A stretch of DNA of 64,000 nt from DASRJJ01 sp050730855 (lineage in GTDB: Bacteria; Patescibacteriota; Saccharimonadia; Saccharimonadales; UBA4665). This document shows positions 1 through 8,625 of the stretch, in pieces. The translations under genes were made by a program, and so were the position numbers. The first letter of the stretch is position 1, and each line of letters begins with the position of its first letter. The notes below the pieces were generated by a model. That model saw nothing but the letters and a program-made list of their open reading frames with translations, had not been told where the DNA came from and did no database searches. The stretch spans positions 32,971 through 96,970 of the forward strand of contig JBOHNU010000004.1 of assembly GCA_050730855.1 (NCBI GenBank), given 5' to 3'.

Positions 1-97
1 GGATACGCACACGCTCTTGCAAACGGTGCACGAGCAAACTGGCCTCGCCCACGTCAAGGTTCATCTTCCAGTTGCCAACGACTAAAATGTTACGCAT
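1..97 (-). CDS. tpiA: triosephosphate isomerase, N-terminal part (runs off the window)
   Basis: The 32 visible codons read from an ATG at 97 and contain VVGNWKMN, the N-terminal signature of triosephosphate isomerase with its substrate-binding Asn and catalytic Lys. The enzyme interconverts dihydroxyacetone phosphate and glyceraldehyde 3-phosphate in the cytoplasm. It lies downstream of pgk on the same strand, a common bacterial pairing. The rest of the gene is outside the window. Confidence 0.9.
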   Translation of the reverse strand, partial: MRNILVVGNWKMNLDVGEASLLVHRLQERVRI

Positions 98-384
98 GAC
101 CCATCCGCTCTCTTTTCTCTAGCTTACCATAAGCATTGTGCTACATACAAAGCCTGATGTAAAATAGTTTACCTATGCACACCTCACCACACGGCCGTAC
201 CTGCGAACTTGCCACCAGGATGAGTCTAATAGATAGTTCGGTTGTAGTCGCTTCACTTGGTGAAGTGTGCCTTGTCGAAGCACGCAAAGACGGCAAGTTG
301 CCTAACCTTTGTGCTGGCGACATTCGTCGGCTGGGAAATGAATGCATCACACATTGTTTGGCTAGCCGACTTGTAGCGTGCTGA
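98..384. other. pgk-tpiA spacer with a doubtful small + strand ORF (175-384)
   Basis: The 287-bp spacer has no certain gene. On the + strand TTGTGC (136-141), an 18-nt gap and TAAAAT (160-165) resemble a promoter, 9 nt before an ATG at 175 that opens a 69-codon ORF. The ORF contains GEVCLVEARKDGKLP, loosely like the start of a Nudix domain, but the spacing of the Nudix box is wrong and the ORF stops at once. It may be a decayed fragment or chance. Confidence 0.25.
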
Positions 385-1671
385 TTACTTGTTTTGCAAC
401 GCTTCCACGGCGGGGAGTTTGCGGCCGGCCATTAGTTCGAGGCTGGCGCCGCCACCGGTCGAAACGTGATTAAATGCGCTTGTTAATTTGCGTTGTTCTA
501 CGTAGCCAGCTGTGTCGCCGCCGCCGACAACCGTAAATGGGCGACCGCCAAAGTCGCCGCTGAGCGCCTCCATCAGTAATTCCGTTCCGTGAGCAAAGGG
601 TCCGACCGGCCCGTGAAGCGACGGCACCTCCGTGATGCCTAGTGTACCGTTCCACACCACAGTTTTGGCCAATTGCACGCCTCCGGCGATAAACGCCGAC
701 GAAAATGGGCCGATGTCTAAGATCATTTCGTCCGCGGCAATGGTGTGTGTGTCACGAGCCGGCGGCTTGGGATAGCTTTGAATTTCGCCGATAATGTCGG
801 CGTCCCAGTCGACAATCCGGGTGTGCGCCGCTTTGTCGATGCTCGCCGCCACCACGCCGTCGCGCGGCAGAAAAAACACAAAATTTCCCTTTTTGGATTT
901 CTTTTCGGCCTTTTCCATAATGTCCCGTGCCAGATCAAGTTCCTCTTTGTCGTATTTGCTTTTGCCCAAATGCGTGCCTTGCGCTGCCAAAAAAGTATTG
1001 CCCATGGCACCGGCAATGGCCACAAAGTCGGCCATGTATACCAGCTTGGTCAGCACTTCAATTTTGTCGGCAATTTTAGCGCCGCCGATTATCGCCGCCA
1101 GCGGCCGCTCCGGTTTTTGCATAACGTTGGTCAGAATATCCACTTCTTTTTCGAGCAACAACCCGGCGACGCTGGGCAGGTGGCGCGTCACGGCGTCGGT
1201 GCTGGCGTGCGCACGGTGAGCCACGCCAAACGCATCTTGCACAAAGACATCAGCCAAGCCGGCCAGTTGTTTGGCAAAATTATCGTCGTTTGCCTCTTCT
1301 TCGGAGTGGAATCGTAAGTTTTCGAGTAACAGCACTTGTCCCGGCTTTAGATCATCCGCCATTTTCTCTACTTCTGGCCCGATACAATCTGGCGCGAAAG
1401 CAACAGCTTGGCCTAGGAGTTCACTCAGCCGCTTTGCAACCGGTTTCAGTGACGCCGCGGGATCGCGCTTGACGTCCGGCCGCCCCAAGTGCGAGCAAAT
1501 TATTAACTTTACCTTTTTAGCCAGCAACGCCTTTATAGTCGGCAGAGACTGCTCAATACGGTAGCCTGCGGTGATGCGTCCATGCTCAACCGGCACGTTG
1601 TAGTCGGCGCGCAGCAAAACCCTTTTGCCGGGGGCAATATCAATATCGCGAATGGTTTTTTTGGTAAACAT
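385..1671 (-). CDS. pgk: phosphoglycerate kinase
   Basis: This 428-aa protein catalyses the ATP-forming step from 1,3-bisphosphoglycerate to 3-phosphoglycerate in cytoplasmic glycolysis. The N-terminal domain shows RADYNVPV and SHLGRP (phosphoglycerate binding). The C-terminal domain ends with the nucleotide-binding VVGGGDT stretch and the STGGGASLE loop. Length fits the family (about 390-420 aa). A TATACT box (complement of 1685-1690) lies 13 nt before the ATG and there is no Shine-Dalgarno sequence, so the leader is very short. tpiA follows on the same strand. Confidence 0.97.
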   Translation of the reverse strand: MFTKKTIRDIDIAPGKRVLLRADYNVPVEHGRITAGYRIEQSLPTIKALLAKKVKLIICSHLGRPDVKRDPAASLKPVAKRLSELLGQAVAFAPDCIGPEVEKMADDLKPGQVLLLENLRFHSEEEANDDNFAKQLAGLADVFVQDAFGVAHRAHASTDAVTRHLPSVAGLLLEKEVDILTNVMQKPERPLAAIIGGAKIADKIEVLTKLVYMADFVAIAGAMGNTFLAAQGTHLGKSKYDKEELDLARDIMEKAEKKSKKGNFVFFLPRDGVVAASIDKAAHTRIVDWDADIIGEIQSYPKPPARDTHTIAADEMILDIGPFSSAFIAGGVQLAKTVVWNGTLGITEVPSLHGPVGPFAHGTELLMEALSGDFGGRPFTVVGGGDTAGYVEQRKLTSAFNHVSTGGGASLELMAGRKLPAVEALQNK

Positions 1672-1768
1672 GGTTATGTTAATAAGTATAACGGATAATT
1701 ATTCGAGGACACGGACTTTAATGGTATCGGTCGTGCCCACCACGCCAGGATACCGACCGGACACAATA

Positions 1769-1791
1769 GACCGCCCTGGTGAGGAGCGGTC
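1769..1791 (-). terminator. weak hairpin downstream of the epoxide hydrolase gene
   Basis: GACCGC (1769-1774) pairs with GCGGTC (1786-1791) across an 11-nt loop, 22 nt after the epoxide hydrolase stop codon. No T-run follows on the minus strand, so it would be a weak terminator at best. Confidence 0.3.
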
Positions 1792-1813
1792 TAAATATAA
1801 TGAGTCTGTCGAA

Positions 1814-2932
1814 CTACTTTTGCTGTTGGGCAAAAAACTCGCGGACGTCCTTGAGCCAATTATCTGGGGCGGCCGCCACGGCGTAGTGGCCACCGTGGGG
1901 ATACTCGGTCCAACGGACAATGTTGTGAGCGTCCTCGCCGTAGCGACGAATGGCGATGTCACCGTCTTGGAAAACGGCAACCGCCGTAGGCACGCCAGAG
2001 TTCGCTTTAGGCGCCCAAGCGGCTGGGTCGTGTGCGCCTTCGTAGTACATACGAATGCTCGACGCGGCAGTGCCGGTAAACCAATAAACCATAAAGTTTG
2101 TTATAAAGCGTTCCTCGCCAACTTCGCTTACTTCCATAAGCTGCGTTATCCAAGCCATGAGGCCTGTCGGAGAATCCGAGATAGCGTAAGCAACCAAATG
2201 CGGCTGGTTTGACTGCAGTAAGTTAAAGCCAAACTTGACCTGCATAAACTCTTGCAGTACTTCTAGGCGCTTCTTTTCGGCGGGCGTAAAGGTGGCCAGG
2301 TCTTTCTCGCTAACTTCGCCCATCGGTATAAAGCCCATCGTTGCAGCATTTAAGTGCATGGCTGTAATTTTGTCAGGGGCGATGCGTCCCATTTCTGGCC
2401 CTATAATCGCACCGGCATCACCACCTTGAATGGCAAATTTCTCGTAGCCTAGCGCCTCCATTAATTCGATCAGCGCCTTGCCCATGCGGTCGTGCGTCCA
2501 GCCAGCGTCCTTGGTTGGGCCGGAAAAGCCAAAGCCAGGAAGCGACGGAATAACGACGTCGAACGCGGGGTGGTCGCCTTTTGGATTGGTTAGCGGCTCA
2601 ACCATATCCAAAAACTCAACGAACGAACCGGGCCAGCCGTGGATTAACATCAGCGGCGTCGCGCCAGCAACCTCAGATTTTGCATGCACGAAGTGGATAT
2701 CCTGTCCGTCGATCTCGGTTATAAAGTGAGGTAACTTATTGAGTTCGGCCTCTTTTTTGCGCCAGTCGAAATCGCTCGCCTTTTTCACAAGCTGCTGCAT
2801 CATCTTGGCCGACGGACCACCGTAGTCGTTGCCCTCGATGGTGCTTGGCCAAATGGTGTTGTCCAACCGCTCGCGCAGGTCTTTTAGCTGCGCCTCGGGC
2901 ACGTTAATTTTGTATGGTTTGATTGTTGCCAT
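1814..2932 (-). CDS. epoxide hydrolase, alpha/beta-hydrolase fold (EHN type)
   Basis: This 372-aa protein has the N-terminal epoxide-hydrolase region (residues 1-105) followed by an alpha/beta-hydrolase core. The oxyanion motif HGWPG is at 98-102, the likely nucleophile is Asp172 in GGDAG, and the likely catalytic His is near 349 in HGGHY. Family members hydrolyse epoxides to diols; the substrate here is unknown. A strong GAGGAGG ribosome site precedes the ATG by 5 nt. No signal peptide is seen. The gene stands between pgk and an amine oxidase group and looks accessory for a reduced genome. Confidence 0.88.
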   Translation of the reverse strand: MATIKPYKINVPEAQLKDLRERLDNTIWPSTIEGNDYGGPSAKMMQQLVKKASDFDWRKKEAELNKLPHFITEIDGQDIHFVHAKSEVAGATPLMLIHGWPGSFVEFLDMVEPLTNPKGDHPAFDVVIPSLPGFGFSGPTKDAGWTHDRMGKALIELMEALGYEKFAIQGGDAGAIIGPEMGRIAPDKITAMHLNAATMGFIPMGEVSEKDLATFTPAEKKRLEVLQEFMQVKFGFNLLQSNQPHLVAYAISDSPTGLMAWITQLMEVSEVGEERFITNFMVYWFTGTAASSIRMYYEGAHDPAAWAPKANSGVPTAVAVFQDGDIAIRRYGEDAHNIVRWTEYPHGGHYAVAAAPDNWLKDVREFFAQQQK

Positions 2933-3015
2933 AGTACCCTCCTCTGGGTGATTAATAATGACACACTCATTACACCAAAGAGGCAGGCCTCAGGTTTTGT
3001 AAAAAACCGACAATA

Positions 3016-3777
3016 TTACAGCATTGCCTGAGGGTAGGGGCTGTGGTGGTGCCGACCATCCATAACGCCAGTCTGGTGCAGCCAACTTTGGACACAATAA
3101 GGGCAGTTCGTTGGAGGAGCCTTAGCGCCCTGAGCGATTGCAGCGGGAGTGATGCCCATAATCCCTTTGAGCGATCTGGTCATGTGCGCTTGGTCGGTGT
3201 AACCAAGTGCGTGAGCAATGTCTACAATCCGCCGCCCCTGCCTAAGCAAATCCACCGCCGACTGCGCCCGCTGAACCTGCTGGATAAATTTCATGGTCAT
3301 ACCGGTGGTTTGCATAAAATGCCGCTGCACCGAGCGTTCTGATGCGGCCATTGACTTGCCTTCTAGGATCCTGCCCACCAGCTTGTCGTTCTTCATGCTG
3401 CCGGTCTTGCGCAGTTTGCCCACGAATTCTTCGGCGTTATCGAAGGTAGGCACCTCAATTATCTCGCTCCCCAACCACACCTTGTTCTTACCGGCGCTCG
3501 GTAGCTCCACCCCATTGTTGAGCATTTTTGGCGCCGGGAAATCGGACAAAAAAGTATCTGGCTGGAAGGTGATATTCATGACCTCGGTGCCAGGCGGAAA
3601 CTCCAGGGGAATGGGCTGGGTGATGGTACCTGTTAGCACCACTTGCGTCTGTCCATCGTATTTGATCACCAAAATATCCCAGCAGCAATCGGGCACCGTA
3701 ACATCGGTGTTGCCATTGTAATCGCGGCGATTGACACCTAGAATGTGTGGCGAATCAGAGAACCTAACTTCCTTCAC
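3016..3777 (-). CDS. AraC-family transcriptional regulator
   Basis: The 253-aa protein has an N-terminal sensor region of the DUF6597 kind seen in AraC regulators and a C-terminal AraC double helix-turn-helix (about 145-240, with AHALGYTDQAHMTRSLKGIMG). It starts with GTG 2 nt after the stop of the amine oxidase gene, so the two are surely co-transcribed. It probably regulates this operon. The effector is not predictable. Confidence 0.85.
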   Translation of the reverse strand: MKEVRFSDSPHILGVNRRDYNGNTDVTVPDCCWDILVIKYDGQTQVVLTGTITQPIPLEFPPGTEVMNITFQPDTFLSDFPAPKMLNNGVELPSAGKNKVWLGSEIIEVPTFDNAEEFVGKLRKTGSMKNDKLVGRILEGKSMAASERSVQRHFMQTTGMTMKFIQQVQRAQSAVDLLRQGRRIVDIAHALGYTDQAHMTRSLKGIMGITPAAIAQGAKAPPTNCPYCVQSWLHQTGVMDGRHHHSPYPQAML

Positions 3778-3779
3778 GG

Positions 3780-5039
3780 CTAGGCTCCAGCCAACAACTT
3801 TACAACACGCTGACCACTTTCGATGGCGCCGTGTACGGTTGCATAGTTACCTGATGTGTTTGTAGCTTCGCCAGCTAAAAATAATCGCCCGTCAATTGGC
3901 TCGGCTAGCAGTGCATGCTCCTCTAAACCAACGCCGACGGGGTGGTTGCTGTAAGCGCCGCGGATAAATTGGTTGGTGTCCCAACGCACCAGCCAGCTGT
4001 CTACTAGCTGGTCGCGGAGAGGGCGGTCAATCATACTTTCCAGGTCGTCGATAACGGTGTCGAGCAGCGTTTCTTCATCCATGGCGGCAATTTTGTCGTG
4101 CCGTTTACCGCCCGCAAATCCAACCAACACCTTGTGATTGCTGGCGCTTTGCCACCAGTTGCTGATTGTTTGCAGCGAGGCGCTCTCGCCGTCGGCCATG
4201 CGGAACAACTCGCGCACCAACTCGCCAGTTTTAAACAACAGCATATATTTGAGCGCGCGCCCCATTCCCAGCCGGCTAATCGCGCGTTGTTTGCTAGCCG
4301 GAAGCTCGGGTATAAATGTGATGACCCGACTTTTTAGGACGCCAAGCGGGACTGTAACTACCACATGTTTGGCGAATAATCGTTCGTGATCGTCCAACGT
4401 GACGGCAATGAGGTCGGGGTCGGTCAGATCTACGGCGCGCACCACGGTGGACGTTTCGATACGGGTTTTACTGGCCAAAAAATCAATCAGCTGGCGGTAG
4501 CCGTGCGGCAAAACGTGGTTAGCTCCGTCACCTGCGGTCAGACGGCACATCTCGCTGTAGGCGCCGCTGTCTAGCTTGTCGGCATCACCGGCCTCGTAGT
4601 CTCCCACGCTGTCGTTTACCAACTCCACCACGCGGTGCGGCAATGCTGCGCCAAAAGCGGCGCTTATTTCGGATATGGGCACGCCAGGCCTACCGTTCTG
4701 CTCAACTAAATCGTTTAAACGCATGTACTGCGCATGCTCATGCGCGTTAATTTCATTGCCAACACGATCGATTAGCTTCGGCTTGCCGCCCACAGTGATG
4801 GCCGGCGCATGCAGTTGCTGGATATAATCCCAGGTGGCGATTTGACTGCCGTGGACAAATTCGGCGCCCAGTTCAATCGGATCACCCCAATCCACAGCAG
4901 TTTTAATCCGGCCGCCAATATAGTCCTGCGCCTCGAGCACCACAACATCGTGCCAGCCTGCCCGCGCCAGCTCGTGGGCAACAGTTAACCCAGCCGCTCC
5001 CGCGCCAACAACGATAACTTGGTGTATGTGTTTGGTCAT
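3780..5039 (-). CDS. flavin-dependent amine oxidase (monoamine oxidase-like)
   Basis: The 419-aa protein begins with a Rossmann FAD motif VVGAGAAGLTVA (10-21) and the GGRI element, and ends with LFLAGEATNTSGNYATVHGA, typical of the amine-oxidase family. These enzymes oxidise primary or secondary amines to imines, making hydrogen peroxide. There is no signal peptide, so it should be cytoplasmic. It is followed at 2 nt by an AraC regulator and preceded by a VOC protein gene, suggesting an inducible detoxification or amine-use unit. Confidence 0.85.
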   Translation of the reverse strand: MTKHIHQVIVVGAGAAGLTVAHELARAGWHDVVVLEAQDYIGGRIKTAVDWGDPIELGAEFVHGSQIATWDYIQQLHAPAITVGGKPKLIDRVGNEINAHEHAQYMRLNDLVEQNGRPGVPISEISAAFGAALPHRVVELVNDSVGDYEAGDADKLDSGAYSEMCRLTAGDGANHVLPHGYRQLIDFLASKTRIETSTVVRAVDLTDPDLIAVTLDDHERLFAKHVVVTVPLGVLKSRVITFIPELPASKQRAISRLGMGRALKYMLLFKTGELVRELFRMADGESASLQTISNWWQSASNHKVLVGFAGGKRHDKIAAMDEETLLDTVIDDLESMIDRPLRDQLVDSWLVRWDTNQFIRGAYSNHPVGVGLEEHALLAEPIDGRLFLAGEATNTSGNYATVHGAIESGQRVVKLLAGA

Positions 5040-5097
5040 CTCTTACTATGGTAGCAGCCCGGCTAGCGGGCTGCACTTACTTTTCTGTACCGACGAA

Positions 5098-5517
5098 TTA
5101 CTTCATCGCTTGGGTTATTTCCTCTTCGGTCATGGGTTTTAGCAACTTTGCTACCCACCAGCGGTTGCCCTGCGGGTCATCAAAGCCGGAATCCAGGTTG
5201 CCCCAAGCCGTTTCGGTCGGCTCCATCACGCTTTTGGCTCCCTGCTTGAGTGCTGCATCGTACACCTTTTGCACGTCATCCGAATACACGTAGATGCTCC
5301 CTTTTCGTGCAGAAAAGTCACCATCGGATGCCTTTCCGATCATCACCACCGAATCGCCCAGCCGGAGTTCGGCATGAAATACCTTACCCTCCATTTTTGG
5401 CGCTTCGATAACCTCGGCGCCAAAAACTTGCTGTAAAAATTTGATCTGGGCTTCGACGTCTTCGACAACTAAATAGGGCGAGACGTCCTTGTTCCAATCG
5501 GGCTTGTACTTCTTCAT
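5098..5517 (-). CDS. VOC (glyoxalase/bleomycin-resistance) superfamily protein, PhnB-like
   Basis: This 139-aa protein has paired beta-alpha-beta-beta-beta modules with SPYLVVEDVEAQIKFLQQVF and the terminal DPQGNRWWVA motif of PhnB/YkcA-type VOC proteins. The start at 5517 is chosen because AAAGGAG lies 6 nt upstream (5524-5530); an in-frame upstream ATG at 5547 would add 10 residues but lacks a ribosome site. Role may be metabolite binding or detoxification; the true substrate is unknown. It probably leads the operon with the amine oxidase. Confidence 0.8.
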   Translation of the reverse strand: MKKYKPDWNKDVSPYLVVEDVEAQIKFLQQVFGAEVIEAPKMEGKVFHAELRLGDSVVMIGKASDGDFSARKGSIYVYSDDVQKVYDAALKQGAKSVMEPTETAWGNLDSGFDDPQGNRWWVAKLLKPMTEEEITQAMK

Positions 5518-5717
5518 ACCGAACTCCTTTACATCTTGCTTCTTCATTTCCTTAGTATAACAGCGAGCTTATTGGATAATGCTAAAACAACAATGAAAGC
5601 GGCCGGTATTGGACCCGCGATCGTTATTGATGCTGCACTCCTTACAAACATCGTAACTGACATCGCAACAAGCACACTCGGAAGCTGGGCTACTTTATGG
5701 TGAACCACAGGGCGAGT

Positions 5718-5780
5718 CAGGTCGAAACCTTGTTTGAAATTTTAGAGAAGCTGGATTCGCAGCTGAAAGCGCTCGGAAAT
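5718..5780 (+). repeat. gene-fragment repeat copy 1 (paired with 6454-6516)
   Basis: The stretch encodes QVETLFEILEKLDSQLKALG, and copy 2 at 6454-6516 encodes QVETLFEVLEELDPKLKALG. The first 20 bases are identical and the rest differ mainly at synonymous or conservative positions, about 76 % identity by eye. Copy 1 sits in a 33-codon ORF (5697-5798) whose TGA overlaps the ATG of the next gene. They look like remnants of two paralogous genes. The helical, charged text is vaguely like the start of a small nucleotidyltransferase, but I do not recognise it firmly. Confidence 0.6.
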
Positions 5781-5794
5781 GTTAATATACGTAT

Positions 5795-6364
5795 ATGAGA
5801 AAATTAATAGTGCAAGAATACTTTAGCCTTAACGGTTTTGTCGCCGACGCCACGAGTGGTCTGACCTTTACCCGCCCGTATGCGCGAGGCAAAGAGATTG
5901 ACGCAGACGCCGGACATTTTCTTAATTCGATTGATACAATCATCCTCGGCGAGGTCACATATCATATCTTTGCAAATATCTGGCCAGATCGCACAAATAA
6001 TGATACCGCGATTGCTGATGCATTAAATGCAATACCTAAGCTAGTATTCTCCCAAAAACTCACCCAAGCCCCTTGGGGGAAGTGGGCTGCCGCAAAGGTG
6101 ATTGCCGACAGGGCGGAAGAAAAACTATCGGTCCTCAAGCAGCAGCCCGGCAAAGATATGGTCGTTTGGGGCAGCATCTCACTAGCACAATCACTCATGG
6201 CGGCCGGACTCGTCGATGAGTACCAACTACTCGTCTGCCCGGTCGCACTTGGCGAGGGGAAAAAATTGTTTGTAGGAGAGAAGGAAACAGCAATGAAACT
6301 CTTAGAGATAAAGACATACGATAGCGGACTCGCCCTCATGCGCTACGAACCCGTAAACTCCTAA
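5795..6364 (+). CDS. dihydrofolate reductase/RibD C-terminal-like protein
   Basis: The 189-aa protein has the RibD-C/DHFR fold pattern: LIVQEYFSLNGFVAD at the N terminus, ILGEVTYHIF, and GSISLAQSLMAAGLVDEYQL followed by PVALGEGKKLF. Such YwjB/YyaP-like proteins are NADPH-dependent reductases of unsettled substrate. TAATAT (5783-5788) lies 6 nt before the ATG, so the message is probably leaderless. Diverged fragment repeats on both sides suggest it arrived or moved as a small cassette. Confidence 0.85.
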   Translation: MRKLIVQEYFSLNGFVADATSGLTFTRPYARGKEIDADAGHFLNSIDTIILGEVTYHIFANIWPDRTNNDTAIADALNAIPKLVFSQKLTQAPWGKWAAAKVIADRAEEKLSVLKQQPGKDMVVWGSISLAQSLMAAGLVDEYQLLVCPVALGEGKKLFVGEKETAMKLLEIKTYDSGLALMRYEPVNS

Positions 6365-6453
6365 CGGGAAAGTTCTGCCGAGTATAAACCCGACCTCTAC
6401 TCTTAAAGAACTCCGACTCTGTTCATCAAAAATGGTGAGCCTAACGAACTACT

Positions 6454-6516
6454 CAGGTCGAAACCTTGTTTGAGGTTTTAGAGGAGCTTGACCCGAAATT
6501 GAAGGCTTTGGGAGTA
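6454..6516 (+). repeat. gene-fragment repeat copy 2 (paired with 5718-5780)
   Basis: This second copy of the repeat continues as a short open frame to a TAA at 6563-6565 (ending GEKNN). Its frame opens only after a TAA at 6445-6447, so no intact gene remains. See copy 1. Confidence 0.6.
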
Positions 6517-6617
6517 GTGGAAGTTAACAGTACAATGACCTATGTCGGCGAGAAAAACAATTAATCTCAGCTATTGTTTGCCAACATCATTACTGATTGA
6601 ATAGATGAATGCAGGCA

Positions 6618-7080
6618 ATGCAACTCAAGATTACTCTTAAGTACTCTCGTCCCCAATATGGCGCAGAGTACTAATCCATCCCGGGGCAAGCTTTTGGGAT
6701 CTGCACAGCACCATCCAAGATCTGTTCGGCTGGGAGGATTGTCATTTGCATAACTTTGAGCGAGCCTACAAGCGCAACGAGGATCGGCTATCTTTGAGAT
6801 CCCGCATCCTAATGACTTTAGAAACCCGCTGAGAGAAGTGGGCTGGATGTTCGATCCCAGCATACCGAAAGACTACCGTCACGATGAACGCGAAGAACGG
6901 GTGTCTGATTGGCTAGCCGCCGAATACCCGTATCTCTGGTACACCTACTTCGGCGACAGCTGGGAACACGAAATTACTCTAGAGAAGATGGTCGACGTAA
7001 ATTACACTTGCCAAATATTTAGTAGGAAAACGACAAGGTCTCGAAGAGGACAACAGGTCATACAGCCTACCTGATTGCAC
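6618..7080 (+). pseudogene. decayed pRiA4b ORF-3 / IS1096-passenger-like gene
   Basis: Pieces in shifting frames spell the pRiA4b ORF-3 family (PF07929). ATG at 6618 gives QLKITLK. After a frame slip comes PIWRRV, then FWDLHSTIQDLFGWEDCHLH. Another frame carries FDPSIPKDYRHDEREERVSDWL and YFGDSWEHEITLE, and a last one GKRQGLEEDNR. At least three frameshifts and a stop interrupt it, so no functional protein is expected. Such genes are usually on plasmids or next to insertion sequences. Confidence 0.75.
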
Positions 7081-7088
7081 AACGATAA

Positions 7089-7277
7089 TCAAGGCTGCTA
7101 ATAAACCCGGACAGCGAACTCTGGCAGGCGATTCTGCGGGATGGAGGTAAGGCCAGAGCTGGGAAACTACTGGCCCGCGCGAAACAGGAGGCAGCAAGCA
7201 AGGCACCGGAACATATCCACTTTACCAACCCAAAAGAACGATATAAGGCTGCGCGAGCTATGGGCATGTTCGACTAG
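7089..7277 (+). pseudogene. C-terminal gene remnant of unknown family
   Basis: An open frame without a start codon encodes 62 residues with LARAKQEAASKAP and HFTNPKERYKAARAMGMFD before TAG. Composition and amphipathic pattern look like real coding sequence, but I do not recognise the family. It may be the tail of the preceding decayed gene or another remnant. It ends 10 nt from the convergent Fic gene. Confidence 0.45.
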
Positions 7278-7287
7278 TATCATTCAA

Positions 7288-8157
7288 TTACTGCCCGATT
7301 TTCCAAACACCCTTTTCTCGGAACGCCGGAACGGTTTGCCTCCGGGCGGCGTTGAGTAAAGTATTAGCCGATTCGCCTGATTTCTGGGCGTAGTCCGTTA
7401 ACTTAACAATCTCTAGGCTCCTCAAGTACGCTAGCCTTTTATTAAGGGACTCCATAAGTGCCAGCGAAAGCAGCCGGTCGAATTTATCCGTGATTCGATT
7501 ATCTTGGTAGTCTTTAAACGCCGGGTAGTAGTGATCACGCTTACCTTTGCTGCGGATAATAACTGATGGGTACCCGTGTAGCATGAGCTGCACGTTAATA
7601 AGTACACGTCCAATCCGGCCATTGCCATCGACAAATGGGTGGATACGCTCAAACTCGAGATGAAAACGAGAGATTCTGTCTAGAAAGTATTGGTCGTGAG
7701 AACTCTCGTAATCAGCCAACAGATTATCCAGTAGTTGTTCTACATGCTCCGGCGCGGGCGCGATGTGCGTGCCGACACGCACAAACTCATTCGGCCGGCG
7801 GAACCTTCCAGCAATGTTATCGTCAATAGCGCCAATGAGCATTTTGTGAAGCAGTAAAGTAGTTTCTTTATCTGGTTTAATTTCTGGTTTGTTACGGATA
7901 TATTCTGAAACACGAGCCAGGTTCTTGGCTTCAAACAGCTCCCGCACGCTCACATTTCGGGATACTTCCAGTTCTAGTAAGATTTTTTCGGTTTCTTGCA
8001 GAGTCAAGGTAGAATTTTCGATAGCATTAGAGTTATAGACAAGCTCCGGCAGCTCTGCCTCGTCGATCATGGCGAGCAACGATTCTTTGCCCGACTTCAA
8101 CTCTTCAGACTCTTTTTTAAGCTGTTTGATCCTAGCCTTGGTGTAATCGCTAATCAT
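7288..8157 (-). CDS. Fic-family protein with N-terminal inhibitory helix and C-terminal HTH
   Basis: The 289-aa protein carries the Fic motif HPFVDGNGRIGR (173-184) for transfer of AMP from ATP to target hydroxyls. SNAIEN (43-48) matches the class II inhibitory motif [S/T]xxxE[G/N], so the enzyme is likely autoinhibited. The C-terminal 55 residues look like a helix-turn-helix. TATACT (complement of 8165-8170) stands 7 nt before the ATG, giving a leaderless message. Inverted repeats just upstream may be an operator. No antitoxin gene is adjacent, consistent with an in-cis inhibitor. Confidence 0.88.
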   Translation of the reverse strand: MISDYTKARIKQLKKESEELKSGKESLLAMIDEAELPELVYNSNAIENSTLTLQETEKILLELEVSRNVSVRELFEAKNLARVSEYIRNKPEIKPDKETTLLLHKMLIGAIDDNIAGRFRRPNEFVRVGTHIAPAPEHVEQLLDNLLADYESSHDQYFLDRISRFHLEFERIHPFVDGNGRIGRVLINVQLMLHGYPSVIIRSKGKRDHYYPAFKDYQDNRITDKFDRLLSLALMESLNKRLAYLRSLEIVKLTDYAQKSGESANTLLNAARRQTVPAFREKGVWKIGQ

Positions 8158-8173
8158 AGGATTGAGTATAATC

Positions 8174-8236
8174 TAATAACGCTTAAATGTCAATAAATCG
8201 TTAATTTATGTTGTTATTACGAAATATTAACGATTT
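8174..8236. promoter_or_regulatory. nested inverted repeats upstream of the Fic gene (possible operator)
   Basis: AAATCGTTAAT (8195-8205) is mirrored by ATTAACGATTT (8226-8236), and TAATAAC (8174-8180) by GTTATTA (8213-8219). The sites cover the -35 region of the Fic promoter and the sequence just upstream of it. The perfect 11-bp arms suggest a dimeric regulator, perhaps the Fic protein's own C-terminal HTH. This is inference. Confidence 0.5.
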
Positions 8237-8311
8237 ACAGTACTACACTCATTGCTAGACGTTTAACCTGAGGGAAGTCGAAATAGTTAACAGGGCTGGC
8301 AAAGTGACCGA

Positions 8312-8341
8312 AAAGGCCTCCGCAATTGCGGAGGCCTTTTT
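8312..8341 (-). terminator. intrinsic terminator after tRNA-Glu
   Basis: A perfect hairpin with arms AAAGGCCTCCGC and GCGGAGGCCTTT around AATT is followed by T-runs in both directions. It lies about 40 nt downstream of the tRNA-Glu 3' end on the minus strand. Confidence 0.85.
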
Positions 8342-8381
8342 CTCATCTGTCAGAATTTCGATAAAATATAAAATCTTAATT

Positions 8382-8456
8382 TGGTGACCCCGCGGAGAGT
8401 CGAACTCCGGTTGCCGGGATGAAAACCCGGTGTCTTAACCGCTGGACGACGGGGCC
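8382..8456 (-). tRNA. tRNA-Glu (anticodon UUC)
   Basis: The complement folds as a cloverleaf: acceptor GGCCCCG with CGGGGUC, anticodon stem CCGGG/CCCGG with loop TTTTCAT (anticodon UUC), T arm GGAG-TTCGACT-CTCC. CCA is encoded (8382-8384). Confidence 0.93.
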
Positions 8457-8625
8457 ACGCGCTTCGCTCCAATTTAACTCAACTTTAGAGTGCGAGGAGG
8501 CTTAGATTATACTAACACAACAGGGGTAATAGCTCAAGCCCTGCCGCCGTATGTATCTTGCACTTAGTAACGATTTTCTATAAAGAAAATTTGGGTTCCG
8601 GGGGCTATAGCTTAAAATACGAGGC

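Noticed and set aside
1625..2212. 195-codon plus frame across pgk and the epoxide hydrolase gene
   Set aside because: It overlaps two certain genes antisense and has no family features.
5626..5702. Short ORF with GIGPAIVIDAALLTNIVTDI as a gene
   Set aside because: Only 36 codons from the first ATG, with no start signals; probably a remnant in the decayed region.
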